This document shows positions 11,317 to 22,835 of a DNA stretch of 64,000 nt, in pieces. The stretch lies in NCBI GenBank assembly GCA_021307315.1, contig JAJSPD010000011.1, positions 62,001-126,000 on the forward strand. Direction: 5' to 3'. The stretch comes from Bisporella sp. PMI_857 (lineage: Eukaryota > Ascomycota > Leotiomycetes > Helotiales > Helotiaceae). How positions within the stretch are numbered: the stretch's first letter is position 1; each line of letters starts with the position of its first letter. A model generated the notes under the pieces. That model searched no databases and had not been told where the DNA came from. It saw only the letters and a program-made list of their open reading frames with translations. Position numbers and translations under genes: made by a program.

Positions 11317-12289
11317 TCTTTATCTTTCCCCACGGCGCTGGCTGGACTTGAGTGCTGATCGCGTTCGGGATGTCCTTGATGAGTGGGTATGGGTCACCTC
11401 CGAGTTCACCCGCCGCAGTCTTAGCGTCTCTGGTGATAAACTCCCGGCTCTGGCAGGCATTGCTGAGCGTTTCTCCTTCTTGCTCAGGATGCCGTACGTG
11501 GGTGGCCTTTGGGAAGCTAATTTATTGCCGCTGCTCCAGTGGACAACGCACAGCAACCGCCGGAAACCACGTCCCTGCGACTACCAGGCCCCGAGCTGGT
11601 CTTGGGCCTCCATTGATGGCACGGTCTCCTACAATACTTCCACTGACTCTGTGCCATTCAGATGCATGGTGATAGAGTGCAAACTGAAGTTACTGTCGGA
11701 AGTGAACCCATTCGGTGCTGTTACATCCGGTTACTTGAAAGCTAAGGGGCCAATTCGGAGAGCTTGGTTCAACCCACCTGAAGACATTACTTGGAATGAA
11801 CCTGACGCGGAGACCGACGAAGGCAGAATATCAGATGCCAGCAATGATAAGGATATTTCGTATCGGCGCCGGGACCATGACCTCTACGCTTCTCCGGACA
11901 CTGCCGATGATGCTGCTAGACCACCGGGGTGGGTGTTCTGCTTCGCAACTGTGTTGAGGTTTTACAGAAGTCAAAAACTACGGGAACATGGTCAAGATGT
12001 CTGGGTTGATGGTATGGTCTTAGTGCCTGTCGATGAGAGCGGACTCAGATTCCAGCGGATTGCGCACTTTGGCGGTGGGAAAAAGTCAGACTTTGCTCGC
12101 GCGTCTAGACAAATCATCACCATCGAGTAGTTTTCGGACTGTAGTCTATCCTTTAAATAGTCAACAATACTGTTGGTGACGTAGCAATTAATTAGCATAG
12201 CATATGACCAAAAGGATTCTTTCCGCCTTACCAATGCAGGGCATGACACAAAAACATCGGACTAACAATAGAACTAACAAGAGCTAGGT

Positions 12290-12720
12290 CAGATGGATCG
12301 ACGTCTTTTGTTCAGAATGCGAAGCCGTCACTGTGGTCAACGGGAAGACGTCAGAACGGATCAAACTTAGCCAACCAGGCCTTCCCCAGGGCTCACCGCT
12401 CCTCCCTGTGTCTTTCTTATTCTTCAACGTAGACCTGCTACGGCGAGACGGTAGCGGCGAACACGGCTCCACCTCATTTGTGGACGACTTCACAGCGTGG
12501 ATAGTTGGGGACTCCGATGAGGAACGACGACTTCATCCAACAGCACATAATCCTCTAGGCGGAACGATGGGAATACGATAGCATTGCGACCTTCGAAGCG
12601 GAAAAGACCAAGCCGCTAAATAGATCACATAGGTACAGTAGCATTACAGTAATGGAACAAGAAATACGAGATGTGAGAGGTCAAAGAAGTGTTGCCTCCC
12701 CGGTCAGCTCCCCAGATTCA
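12290..12720 (+). pseudogene. LINE reverse-transcriptase fragment
   Basis: The frame from 12333 reads VNGKTSERIKLSQPGLPQGS, then SFLFFNVDLLRR and SFVDDFTAWIVGDS. These are motif B (GLPQGSPL) and the catalytic motif C in its FVDD form, as in Tad1/Jockey-type non-LTR elements. A frameshift follows, after which FEAEKTKPLNRSHR matches the region downstream of motif C. The remnant lies just after the HET pseudogene on the same strand. No endonuclease or 3' end is seen. Confidence 0.75.
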
Positions 12721-12943
12721 AAGCGCAGAGGATGAAGGGCTGGGTGTCATATAGCAACCTTTAATGGAGGTGCCCAGGTACTGTAGAGTACACGGGATGA
12801 CAAGGACGGTGCAGTGTCAGCGCCTAAAAATGGAGGAAGTGGTCTGTGCTCAAGACCTTTTAAGCGGAAGGGACGAAGCCAATTTTGCAAGCGACTGTAA
12901 GTAAATCTAGCTACCTGGTCCAAATCCATCCTTTGGCGAGACG

Positions 12944-13766
12944 TTAAGCATCTAATCCTGTCCTCCCTTCGTCTCTCCTTAATGGCGTCTCCTCGTCAAT
13001 TCTTTCTTCTACGTCCCCTCCTTCCGCAGCTTCCCCTCCGGCCTCAACACCGCCAACCATCTCTCCTCGACCCTCTATTGATTTCCACAACTCCTCTGCC
13101 TGCAACCTCGTAGCCTGCCTGTATCTCCCGTATATCCCCGAGAAAAACGTATTAAAGAGCCAATGCGCAATTAGTAGAAGCAAAGTAGCACTCCAAATCA
13201 CTATCAGCATAGTGACCTAGAGACTTACCAAAACATTCTGCCAGTCGAAGGAGAGCAGACCCACGATGATGAAGTACGAGTAGTCGTTAGCAAGGTCGAG
13301 GTCTTCCGTGTGCAGGGAGTTGAATTTGAATATGCCGAACAAGAAGGAGGTGAGGGAGAGGAGGAAGAAGGGCGTGCTAGGACAGAGCACGCTGTAGGGT
13401 GTTATTGACTGTATTCGGGCTATCAGTGTGCTCCTCTGATCTGTAGGGTAATGTGAAGGGGGACAGAGAAGAAGTAGGGAAGAGCTTATAATCAACACAG
13501 CAGCAAAATCTATGATGTCTTCACGTACGCCAGTCTTGCAGATATACGGTGTTGTCGAATTTGCATCGCTAAATAGAGCTCGTGGGGCAACTGCTCAGGG
13601 TACAGCTGGTGTGAGGGGTCGTAATGTGAAATTGCGATCGCGCAGTAGAAGGTTACGATGGCGATGGTGAGTTAGCAGAGGAAGGCATAGACTCTGAGAT
13701 ATCTTCCTTGGAAAGCGGCGCCGACTCCGATCCTCTCGTCTTGGGGCATTCTAGCACCGCTGACCA
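12944..13766 (-). CDS. Possible multi-pass membrane protein, structure unresolved
   Basis: Reading leftward: MPQDERIGVGAAFQGRYLRV at 13750; a hydrophobic stretch LIISSSLLLLCPP (13498); then NDYSYFIIVGLLSFDWQNVL; and finally a clear membrane segment VIWSATLLLLIAHWLF followed by an acidic tail ending at 12944. The pieces are in different frames. A GTAAGT donor follows QNVL at about 13236, but no acceptor at a normal distance restores the frame. It could be a decayed membrane protein gene or chance frames. I do not recognise the family. Confidence 0.3.
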
Positions 13767-14883
13767 GATTCGGCACCGGATGCGATATTGGCTTCCTGAT
13801 TATCAGTGGGTCATCAGTGGGCCCTTAATCACCTTGCAACTTACTGTTGATTATATATGAGTCGGCCCATGCGCCGAGACTGCCAGGTTTGATGCCATCG
13901 TAATTGTAGAGTCAATGGTGGTTGATGAGCCCCATTCTTGGCTTCGATATCATGCACTGCGGGCGCATGTGGTGGCGGTGGATGACGTTGCGTTAGAAGT
14001 CAGGATCAAATAATTGGCATTCCCCACTTAATCAACGGCGCGTCAATTGCACCGTACATCTTGCTCCCATTGGCATTCCAATTCACATGTTTGGAGATGA
14101 TATTCTGTGGTTTTGGTCATGTCATAAATTTAGAAGATAGAGGGACTGCATAGAGTTTGTCTACAAAGAAGTTACCGGTAACTCTACAACGGCAAAGAGC
14201 AAGAGGAAGAAGAAGAGCGCTACGGAGGCTCAAAAGCTTCAGAGAACCGCCGATGCCGGCCTTTGGAGCCGACTCACGAGCTTCATTGTTGCCGAGCCAA
14301 GCACTGTAAGCAAGGACTCTCCTGCTCGCCGGACGAATGAGGAAACTACCGTAGCCTGCTACAAGCCCAGCTGGAAAAGATCGTCAGTCATATCAAAGCC
14401 AACATGAAGGAAAGGGAGACAGAGAAGGACGTCGATGTTGACATTGAGATCCCACCCCACATTCTCAGACATATATTGGATAACAGCCGCAAGCGGAATG
14501 CTGAAGATGTCTCTGCTGACTGTCGTCATTGTAAAGTCCATGCTTCAGAGACCCTACCTGGTGAAGATCTTAGGGACGTGGAAGGGGATAAACAAGCCAA
14601 ACTTGAGAAGTATTGTAACTGGAGTTTAACACAAGTCGAGAGCGACAGATAAAGAAAAGCGCTGTATATTGCGGATCAGGTTGCAATGGATCAATTCCTA
14701 GAACTGAAACTATCCTGCAGCACTCAAAAGTCGTCGCCGAACTAATGGTAAAAAATAAAGTACCGCCAGGCATTGCGCCGCAATTTGTGAGCAACATCAA
14801 AAATTCTTGCGAGAAGAAAAGAAGTCTTAAAGCACGAGAGGATATGTACAACATTTCTAGGCTCTATTTTATTATATTTGTAT
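13767..14883. other. No supported gene
   Basis: Short frames only, including a lysine-rich one near 14200-14400 and an 82-codon frame at 14404. None shows a recognisable motif or a credible splice pattern. Confidence 0.4.
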
Positions 14884-15874
14884 CTATTTAAAAGGCTGCG
14901 TAATAGATAACCCTGCATGACAGAAGTGATTCTGTGCAATGTGCGCATCGTCACTTACTATTACATCAACACACCACTTTAGAAACATCTTGAACTCTCT
15001 TGAAATGAAATTCTCCTTTTCGTGCCACTTTTTTTTTTAATAAATTTCCTGAGCGCTTCAAAATATTCCTCAATAAGATTGAAATCTGGCGAGTATAGTG
15101 AAAGGAACTTTAGTATAACTCCTGCGCCCCGGCACATCTGTATGATTTTTTCTGAATAGTGTTAAGAAGCGATGTTTATAACGATTACAGATTTTGGCTC
15201 TAGGTATCTGTCACAGTGATGCAGTAACTGGGCAATAAAGCCCTCAAAAAAAATCACTGTCTGTTGATTCTTGGTATACTCGCCTTAGCATAACTCTATC
15301 TTGTGCGTATGATAAAAAAATATGCAATCTTTTTCCGCGACCGAACTTCGTAACCTGAACTGGGGAAGACTCTTTTGAAAACCACTTTCAACGCCTGTAT
15401 CTAGCCCTTCCATCGCAGCTAGACTTATTAATGAAGATAAGTTAGTAAGACTTGTACTGCGATATCTTATGTAAGTAGTGATCTCGAAGGTCGGCATCTC
15501 ATTGTTGTGCGATATGATGGATCGTTGTTTTTGTCCAACCCATTGTTCGCAGAGTCCGACCGATCGATCTTTCTGATATCCTTTTACGAAACCTACGATA
15601 AAAGAAGTCTGCCATCTCGCATCGATACAGGTATGGCTGTTCGGTTAGTTTATCAGAGAAGGCCTTTTGCATGAGCGATGTAATGCAGCTACGACGGCCG
15701 ACGCGGTTTGTTTTTGGGGTAGGTAGGCATTTCGAACAGCTGTCTTTTTCGACGGATTCTCTGGACGGCACGCACGCTGCACGAGGCTTCTGAAGCTATA
15801 AGTTTGTTCTCCAACCCTCTGTTTAGTAAAGTTTCGATTAAAATATGCTGTGCAGCATCTAGTTGTGGTACCAT
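14884..15874 (-). pseudogene. Tc1/mariner-type (DDE_3) transposase, decayed
   Basis: Starts MVPQLDAAQHILIETLLNRG at 15874. A helix-turn-helix part (VRAVQRIRRKRQLF; SIGRTLRTMGWTK) comes first. After frameshifts the catalytic end is clear: YSPDFNLIEEYFEALRKFIK near 15040-15110 is the usual YSPDLNPIEEFF block with the third acidic residue. The C-terminus is HIAQNHFCHAGLSITQPFK with a stop at 14884. The segment where the second catalytic Asp is expected reads SVIVINIAS, with Asn in its place. Several frameshifts are present and I could not fix the TIRs. Confidence 0.75.
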
Positions 15875-15985
15875 GGTCGTGGCTGACACAAAGGCGGCTG
15901 ACTCTGGCGGATTGGAAAAAGGAAGAAAGAAGAGGTCCGCCAATTCTGCCTTTGTCAGGTACCTCCCCGGTACAAGCTATACAAG

Positions 15986-17350
15986 CTACAGTCCCACCCG
16001 CCCAACAATATTAATACTAAAAACGTTAAATAAAAATATAGCGACGCGCAATTCGCCTTTTACTGTACATGCCTTTGCCGACAGGTCAAGATATGCGTCG
16101 GCGAGCTTGTTAGCTGGATTCTGAACGAAAGAAAATCCATATTGGGTATTGGTCAAGTCATCCTTGACTTTGTCCAAATCGATCACTGGGTTCAAGCCAA
16201 ACATCAAGTCGTCGCATATTTCTTCGCCCTTTGCAAGGAAGTACTCAGCCAGCCCGCGAAAGCTCTCCATAGTCAGACTGAAATCGTCTTTGTAGTACAC
16301 AGTCTCGCTGTCGTCGCTCTAACGGAGCAAGAAGAACGGGGGATCTGTACATGCTATAACCCGACCAAAATCACGGAGGCTTTGGAACTCCTCCAAAGGT
16401 GATAGGGAACCTGTAAGCATGTACCTCTGACGTATAACGTCAAAATGCTGATGCTGCTAGAAACGCGAACGTCGAGGGATGCCAAGGTGAGGATAAGGAC
16501 GGAGCGGTAAAGCGTGTTCTAGGAATAGCAGCCGTTGGATGTAAATGAAGGCAGAGAGATGCGGGGTGTACTTTTTCGCGGGTAAGAAGCTTTGACCGTC
16601 TACTGAGAAGCCAAGAATGCCACTGAAGTAAACCAATAGACTAGAGCTCGGTTGGCTGTCTACGAACTTCTCAGTACTGAATGTAATGCTTGACTGAAAG
16701 ACCAGTTCTAGGAGCTCGTCCACCGCAGAACCGGCATCGTCAACCCGTCTTCTTTTTGGTACTCATTTTTACTCCCGTATCCAGCACCTTCATCATTATC
16801 ACTGTCATTTTCCGGTGCTCTTTCAACACCGTCCTCCGTGTCTTTATCATCCTCATTTTCATCAGCCTCTTCCTCTTCTTCCTCTTCAACACTCTCATCC
16901 TCATACTCAACTCCCTCATCTTCATCCTTTCCCTCGTTTTCCGCCCATTCGTGATCTGGGCCATCCACCCTGCGCAAGATCATCGTCAGCCCATGCCCTG
17001 TGCTCCCAGATCGCCCACATTTGGCGTAGCTGCTCCTTTTTGAATCGAATGCCAGTCGAGCAGCGGCGAGTATTTAATGGCATTCGGTAAGCACGGAACG
17101 CAAGGGCAAAGAAACGCTTCAGGAGTTGGCGATACTTCCTCCTGCTCGACTTTGGTGCAACCAAGGTGAACGGTTTAGGATAACGCACTTGGGGGTTGGC
17201 GCTACGGAGCCAGCAGAGAAGCGTACAGCTGGTGTGCCGCACCGTCTCCTCACAACGATCAAGCATATGATCTACAGCCACCGTCAAGAGAGCAATCTTG
17301 GCCTCGTCAACTTGGGAGTTCCGGATCCGTGGGGTTTGAACTTGGCCCAA
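15986..17350 (-). pseudogene. OrsD/RecQ-type telomere-associated element ORF, N-terminal region remnant
   Basis: Consecutive frames on the minus strand join into one degraded protein: VDHMLDRCEETVRHTSCTLL, RRKYRQLLKRFFALAFRAYR and LRQMWAIWEHRAWADDDL; an acidic linker (about 16740-16960); then SSLLVYFSGILGFSVDGQSF, FIYIQRLLFLEHALPLRPYP, DDFSLTMESFRGLAEYFLAK and YGFSFVQNPANKLADAYLDL. From memory this order resembles the large ORFs of fungal OrsD (DUF3505) plus RecQ-like proteins that are repeated near telomeres. A TGG-to-TAG type stop lies at LLR*SDD and two frame changes break it. It ends at the Tc1 remnant. A profile search would settle the assignment. Confidence 0.5.
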
Positions 17351-17466
17351 AAATGTGATCCGTTGGCGGAGAGCCCCAAGGCATCTGGGTTAGACTCCGT
17401 AAGAGATCGCAGCGGAATCCCTGGTAAGTAATTTCCCATCGATTTTACTCCATCCACGGGCGTGTT

Positions 17467-17855
17467 TGTAACTAACAGCCAAGGGCGGTTAAGGACGGTC
17501 ACAGGCTGTAAGCGAGCCATCAGTAACGAAAGTAGCCGACAGCCAGCCGAAGGCTTACAGCCACCATGGAGGCGTATAGTCTAGATTATCGTGGGCTCCG
17601 ATTGATAGAATACTTTTCGGGGATACCGACCTCTAGGTCTCGGTGGTTCCGTAGGTCAAGGATACAGCACTGTTGAGCACTGCTATGGGATATAAGGAAG
17701 AGCTAGAGTTCCCTGGAGGAAGGCAAGCTTGAGTTTCCCTGCTAGACTTACAAGCATACTTCCGATATCAATACATCACTGTTGCCACTACATCGCTAGT
17801 CACGTGTTCTTACCTGTTATATTGCAATCCCTCCTGCTGCTCTCTTTTTGTTACA
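17467..17855 (+). mobile_element. LTR, family B (fullest copy)
   Basis: Starts TGTAACTAACAGCC and ends TTTGTTACA, with GGGATATAAGGAAGAGC as TATA region. The 3' third is almost the same as the copies near 37.7 and 38.2 kb. No 5-bp duplication is visible (GTGTT / ATTAA). It cuts the upstream part of the OrsD/RecQ-like remnant. Confidence 0.75.
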
Positions 17856-18655
17856 ATTAAGCGCGTTTTATTCTGCACACTCAAAGCACCGGTATTTGAA
17901 AAAAACCAAATCCCACCATTCCTGATCCTATTCTTTATTAAAAAGATAGTAAGCGACATCTGCAAGTGAATTTATGGTAACTGGATGCATAAAGTTGTGC
18001 TAACAACTTTTAGTGTTGCAAATATCTGCATTGTTTTAAGCTACAAAAAAGGATTTAAACGGGGTGAATATTATGAACCGAGCTCAAAGTCAGCTAAACT
18101 ATTTTATTACTTTTCCCTGCGACGATGATTTAGTTTTCCGCTTCGGTGGAAATAGGACCGGCGAGTAACTTTTTGTGCGAGACGCTTATCCGGCCCGTAG
18201 CGTAACGGTACAATTGCTTTCGACGAACGTTTCCACAACTTTTTAAACACTAGTTTTATGCTAAGTGTAAATATCGTACTACTCGACGAAGCTACAAACT
18301 ATAATAACCATCATTAATACTGAGTGGTTCAAATACTTCTACCTCGCGCAAAAGCTTCGAAATGACAGCAATCAAAATGCAGCACGTCTAGTCGTGCTAC
18401 TGTTTGTTTCTTCTTACGCCTACTGGAAATTGTCATCTCATCAGTGTGCAGTCTGAGTATAGCATAAGCAGCGCTCGTAACTACTCTTCTTTTTTTTGGG
18501 ATGTGGTGTCTAGGTTAAGCCGTATAGCTTTACAAAAGTCGAAGATGACTCGAGTCGGCTGTTAGTATTGATTTCACTACGTTGCGAGAGCACGATGAAT
18601 CGTTCTGTAACTGCTTTCCAAATTTGTTCCCTTTTGCTGTAGAAATTGACTTGAT
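17856..18655. other. AT-rich stretch without a supported gene
   Basis: Low GC with many stops in all frames. It separates LTR B from the 3' end of the terpene synthase gene. Decayed transposon sequence is likely, but no motif is readable. Confidence 0.4.
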
Positions 18656-21600
18656 CTAATTCTGTAACTGATACAAGATTCTCCGTAACACCCAATTCAT
18701 GGACCCTGTTTTCTTCTCAAGGTCGGTCAGGCAGTCTTCTATCGCTGCATATAGCAGCTCAAGTTGCCTTTCGGTGTATTGTAAACTACCTTTCTCCATC
18801 AATCTGTCAAGGATCCACTGTTTTGAATTTACTGATAGACCACCGGGCTGTAGGCGTTGTTTCAGCGTGCTCTCAAGTTCAGGGTCTGATTCCCGCAGGG
18901 CGTGAATAAGTGGCAGCGAGTATTTCCCTTCGTCTAAATCGGAGCAAAATCCTTTTTGGTTTGTATACTAGAGAAAGTTAGATGAATACGTAATGAGTTA
19001 TCCGGGCGCTGTGAACTCACATCTTGAGATTTGAGGTTCATGTAATCGTCTCGAACTTGGAAGTATCTGCCGAACAGAGTGGCCAAATTTTCAATTTGGA
19101 GGTCCCTATACTAGTTTTAATAGTGAAAAATAGCAACACTACTGTTGCATGTGGCATACCTGTTTACAGTAGCGGCACTGCGCAGTAATCGGCTACAGAG
19201 GCGAAACAGACTGGATGTTTCTATGACAAGTTATTGCAACTGCATCCATGATATCATAAAATATTCGAATGGTCCAAATACTCACTGGCATCAACCATTT
19301 GAAGATATTCCTTTTCTGACGGGACGACTGTCTGAAAAGTCCAATACAAATCTAGACTCTGACCGACGTGTCCGGTACGAAACTCATCTGGTCAAGGTGA
19401 GTAAATGTCGCTCTCTCTCACTCGCAAGTCTTCATCATACCCATAACGATTTCAAACATAGACGGCGAATTTGAGTTTGCTCGGTTTAATGCTTCAATAC
19501 ACTGGAAATAAGCGCTATTGATGGTTTGACCAATGCCAAATATCATATGTGTCGCTGGTTTTCCGCGGCGCAAATCAGTTTGGTCTTGAATATCGTCGAT
19601 CCTATAGCTCATTAGTCGCGGAATCCCCATGGCGCGATAGGCCGAATACTGACATGAGCGATGCGTTGTGTAGTAATCGAACGATGGAGTCAATTTGCTT
19701 CATCTGTTGCTCAGGTACTAGGTACCAGCTATTCAGTGCCTCAAGCACTAGTGATCGTACCCCCTTGGAGGGAAGAGATTCAATATACTGAAATGGCCGA
19801 TTGACGATCTACACAGAGTTAGTAGGAATAAGGTCAATTGGGAGGGACACACAAACGTCTTCAGGCAGATTGGGAAGACGTGGCTGTCGGTAGTCAACGA
19901 TATGTGTCGCTTCTATCCATTTACGTCAGTGACATTTTTCCATCAACGGCGTAACGCTAGTAATCAGACTGACTTTCTCCATTCACCGAGCCGGTTTGGG
20001 CATCATCTCTGTGGTGATTCATATGCCCATTAGCCTTTCTGGTGGTGTCTCCGTTTTGCTCCTCTTTGTGATCGCGTGAGACCCCGTTGACTTTCCGCTG
20101 CTTCTTCTGAGTGTCAAGGTGGTTGCCAAGGTCAGATTTGGGTGGAAGTGTAGCAGTCTCCGAGTTACGTTGTTGCGTGGCAGAGTCCTGCCTTGCGTCT
20201 ACAGACCCTCGGCGTTTCCTCTTGTGAGAAGCTTCTGTCGACGGCTGGGTCGCTATTTTCTGGTCTTGGCTATCTGCGGCGGTCGCTTTGTCAGAAGCCG
20301 CATTTTGTGCTTTCGTGGATTCATGTGAGCCTCCATTAACGCAATTGACTCGAGAATGACGAGTGGACCATCTAAGCTCCGAGGTGGTTTCCTGAGAAAC
20401 CGGAGGGATGAAGGCATCCGATTCGGTACAGCTGTCGAAGAAGGATGTGCCTTCGCGGATTCTTCGTGTGTAGTATTCCTCGTACTCATGAGCTTTGATA
20501 TTAGAGACGTGGTAGCGTGGGGTGAAGTTGCTCCAGATCAAGTTGCCGGCCACCACGGCCTCCATGATACTAAACCAGCGGATAACCGAAGAAGGAGTTT
20601 TGTCTCCATGACGAGCAATATACTCAGTCTTTAAGGCAGAATATTCTTCCTCAAGCTGCTGTATTTTGGCTTTGACGCTGGCCTTGGCATCCGTTGCGGA
20701 CAGTGAATCCCACTTCATGAAAAATGCAACTGAATTGATGAGTGGGTTCGCTTCATTTAACTCGATATGCTCTGCGATTTCTTTCTCCCAAGAGAAGTAG
20801 TCGTTGGTCAAAGTCACAACATCATGGATTGGCTTCAGAATAGGTGCGATTTCCGTTGCGCTCGATTCGTCTAGCACCACTCCAGTTCCCCAGTGTAGTA
20901 GGTTGATGACCATCCTAGAATTCGCTTGATTAGCAATGGGCTGTGGTGAGGTCATGGAGAAGTAGCATACGGCCACCCGATGTCATCAAATCTGTCGGGC
21001 AAATATTCATCTAGGTCTTGATATAATTTGCCAGCAGTCTTCGGCAAAATGATTTCCTCTCCCTTTTTCCACGTGGTCCATCCGCGGATAACATTCTCTC
21101 CGAGCTGTCGGTCGAATCTCATAACCTGCACTGCCATCTTCGAAAGAACCTGCTTATTCCGCAGTTTTATTTCGTAAAGAGACTTGTCCGTTGTGATTTG
21201 GGTGTCTGCATTAGCTGCCTCGCCGTCTAGCTCCGCCTGCGGCACACACAGGTTAGTTTCTAACCTACGTACGGTATTCATGTCCTACTGGACCAGAATA
21301 GAGTGATGCGTTCAGATTTCTTACATATTGGACACCTGATTGGCTTGTTAGATGATTATTCTAAAGCGTATCTTCATTACGCAACTTACCATCATATACG
21401 AAACCTGCTTCAATCAAGTATGCTGCAAGGGCTAACCGTTCAGGAATGCAGTCAGGCATAGTAAGGGCAATCAAATTGCCAGCGCGTAAACACAAGTTGC
21501 CGGCTTCGATAAATGGTTGGCCTCTCCCCACAATATCGATGCGACATTGAATAGTAGCGTCGTCACAAACCTGAAAATCCCTATGGATTCGCGGGATAAA

Positions 21601-21687
21601 TCGGGAGAAGTATTCTGGGGCATCGCGCCATAGACTCTCAGGGACAGGCCGTGTGGTGTTTGGATCGTCAACCAGCTGGGTAGACAT
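18656..21687 (-). CDS. Chimeric terpene synthase: class I cyclase plus prenyl diphosphate synthase (PTTS type)
   Basis: Eleven exons that keep phase throughout: 21687-21390, 21335-21325, 21284-20971, 20914-19974, 19912-19857, 19808-19654, 19601-19441, 19387-19286, 19220-19168, 19110-19021, 18967-18656 (830 residues). The N-terminal cyclase shows [20 protein letters not shown] and the NSE/metal motif [10 protein letters not shown] linker of about 140 polar residues includes KRKRRGS. The C-terminal E-prenyltransferase has [45 protein letters not shown] and [19 protein letters not shown]. Known relatives (fusicoccadiene and ophiobolin F synthases) make GGPP or GFPP and cyclise it in one polypeptide. 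Product and chain length cannot be read here. The first Asp motif is odd: the join gives DGVQY. The gene is divergent from the P450 at 23138. Confidence 0.88.
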
Positions 21688-22225
21688 TGCAGGTAGAATA
21701 AAGGAGTATATGACACGCTAGAAAAAGGATAATACCGAAGCTGTGAGATGAGATTCAGTCGTATCACATCCGTTATAAGTGGGTGATCGGACTTATGAAA
21801 GATGACAAGCCGTCACTATCATAATACCTTGTTGGTTGGAAAAGGCTCTATATACGGAACTCCCAGAGAAAGACATACTTCCTCTCCCATTAAGTATTGA
21901 CCGCAAGTCAGCAAGCCTGATGCCGAAGGCCGTGATCGCGGACAATCAACTGCCTCAACACCCACCCCGAGAATCCATAAAAAGACCCCGGGGTCCTTAT
22001 GGGGACGCACGGTGCAGGACGCAGGATGAGAATGCAGCGATTCGTGCGAATCCTGCCATGACGAATACCCGAGGCCATAGTGTCCGAAACCCGTACTCGA
22101 GTTGATAAGCTCTCCGACTCAAGCATCAGTACGTCCGTACCATCGTGTCAGAATGCTACTCTTACATAGCCTGACAGAAGGTGCTAAGCTTTTCAATCAG
22201 CGCTAGCGAGCGCTGCACTCTAATG

Positions 22226-22556
22226 AATCGACTCCAGACTTACCTATTTGGCCGCCCTAAGCCATTTTCGGCACTAAACTGCGTGAATCCTCCTAACCAC
22301 CTAACCTAACCAAAACACGACTTAAATATTTTAGAAGATATACTAATATGGAAGGTTCAGGCACCCCCCAAACCGCCCGAGACTAATCCTAACCAACTCT
22401 AACCTCTAACCTCCTATCCGTTGTATTTTTGTAGTTATAATTATCTCAAAGAGACTCAAAAAAATTTGACGCCTTGCAGAATCTGATGTAAGCTCTCTGA
22501 GTTTATGGTGCTGAAAATGGACTAGGGCGGCCAAATAGTTAAGTCTGGAGTCGATT
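22226..22556. mobile_element. MITE-like element with about 49-bp terminal inverted repeats
   Basis: The left end AATCGACTCCAGACTTACC continues CTATTTGGCCGCCCTA and CCATTTTC; the right end is the inverted copy, finishing GTCTGGAGTCGATT at 22556. The arms match at roughly nine positions in ten over about 49 bp. The interior (about 230 bp) has no gene and is rich in CCTAAC/CTAACC words. No clear target duplication. Confidence 0.75.
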
Positions 22557-22583
22557 TAGTTGTTCCCTTGATTAATTGGTGAA

Positions 22584-22835
22584 TAGCTCGCTACAACTGC
22601 CAAATTAAGGTACAAGTAACTAGTCTGAAGACCGATTAATCTCGAGATACGTACTAAATATATAACTAAGCTAAATAAGTAAATAGCTCGCTACTACTAC
22701 CAAATTAAAATATAAGTAACTAGTCTAAAAACTAATAAATCTCGGGATATATACCGAACATATAACTAGGCCAGATAGGTAAATAGCTCGCTACTACTAC
22801 CAAATTAAGGTACATGTAACTAGTCCGGAGACCCT
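22584..22835. repeat. Tandem repeat, 100-bp period, about 2.5 units
   Basis: TAGCTCGCTACWACTRCCAA recurs at 22584, 22684 and 22784, exactly 100 bp apart. It is followed each time by AAATTAARRTA, AACTAGTCTRRAGACC-like and ATATATAACTARGC-like blocks. The same unit with the same spacing is at 27097 and 27197 upstream of the other P450. Confidence 0.85.

Larger units (their letters stand above)
9840..12130 (+). pseudogene. HET-domain protein, three independent lesions
   Basis: The frame starts MHEEDQSP at 9840. The N-terminal part (VEALVCNTCWDQIFSSDKF) leads to SVRKA, where a solo LTR interrupts; beyond the LTR the same frame continues as ARRGCNWCQIVLDI. The HET core follows: YAALSYCWG, then KYLWVDAVCIIQD, then YENARVTIVAANSDS and IHTRAWTL. 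At the usual RAWTLQE site the Gln codon is TAA. Farther on a 17-C tract (11300-11316) shifts the frame, and the C-terminal part resumes (KLPALAGIAERF, YQAPSWSWASIDG, DVWVDGMVLVPVDE) to the stop at 12128-12130. HET proteins take part in heterokaryon incompatibility and cell death; this copy should be dead. Confidence 0.85.

Noticed and set aside
12944..13498. Two separate membrane protein genes
   Set aside because: More likely pieces of one gene; neither frame alone has a credible start and domain, so only one low-confidence entry is given.
16690..17090. Plus-strand hydrophobic and proline-rich frames
   Set aside because: They are antisense of an acidic, repetitive linker in the OrsD/RecQ-like remnant.
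18699..20634. Plus-strand frames within the terpene synthase region
   Set aside because: Antisense shadows of well-supported exons on the minus strand.
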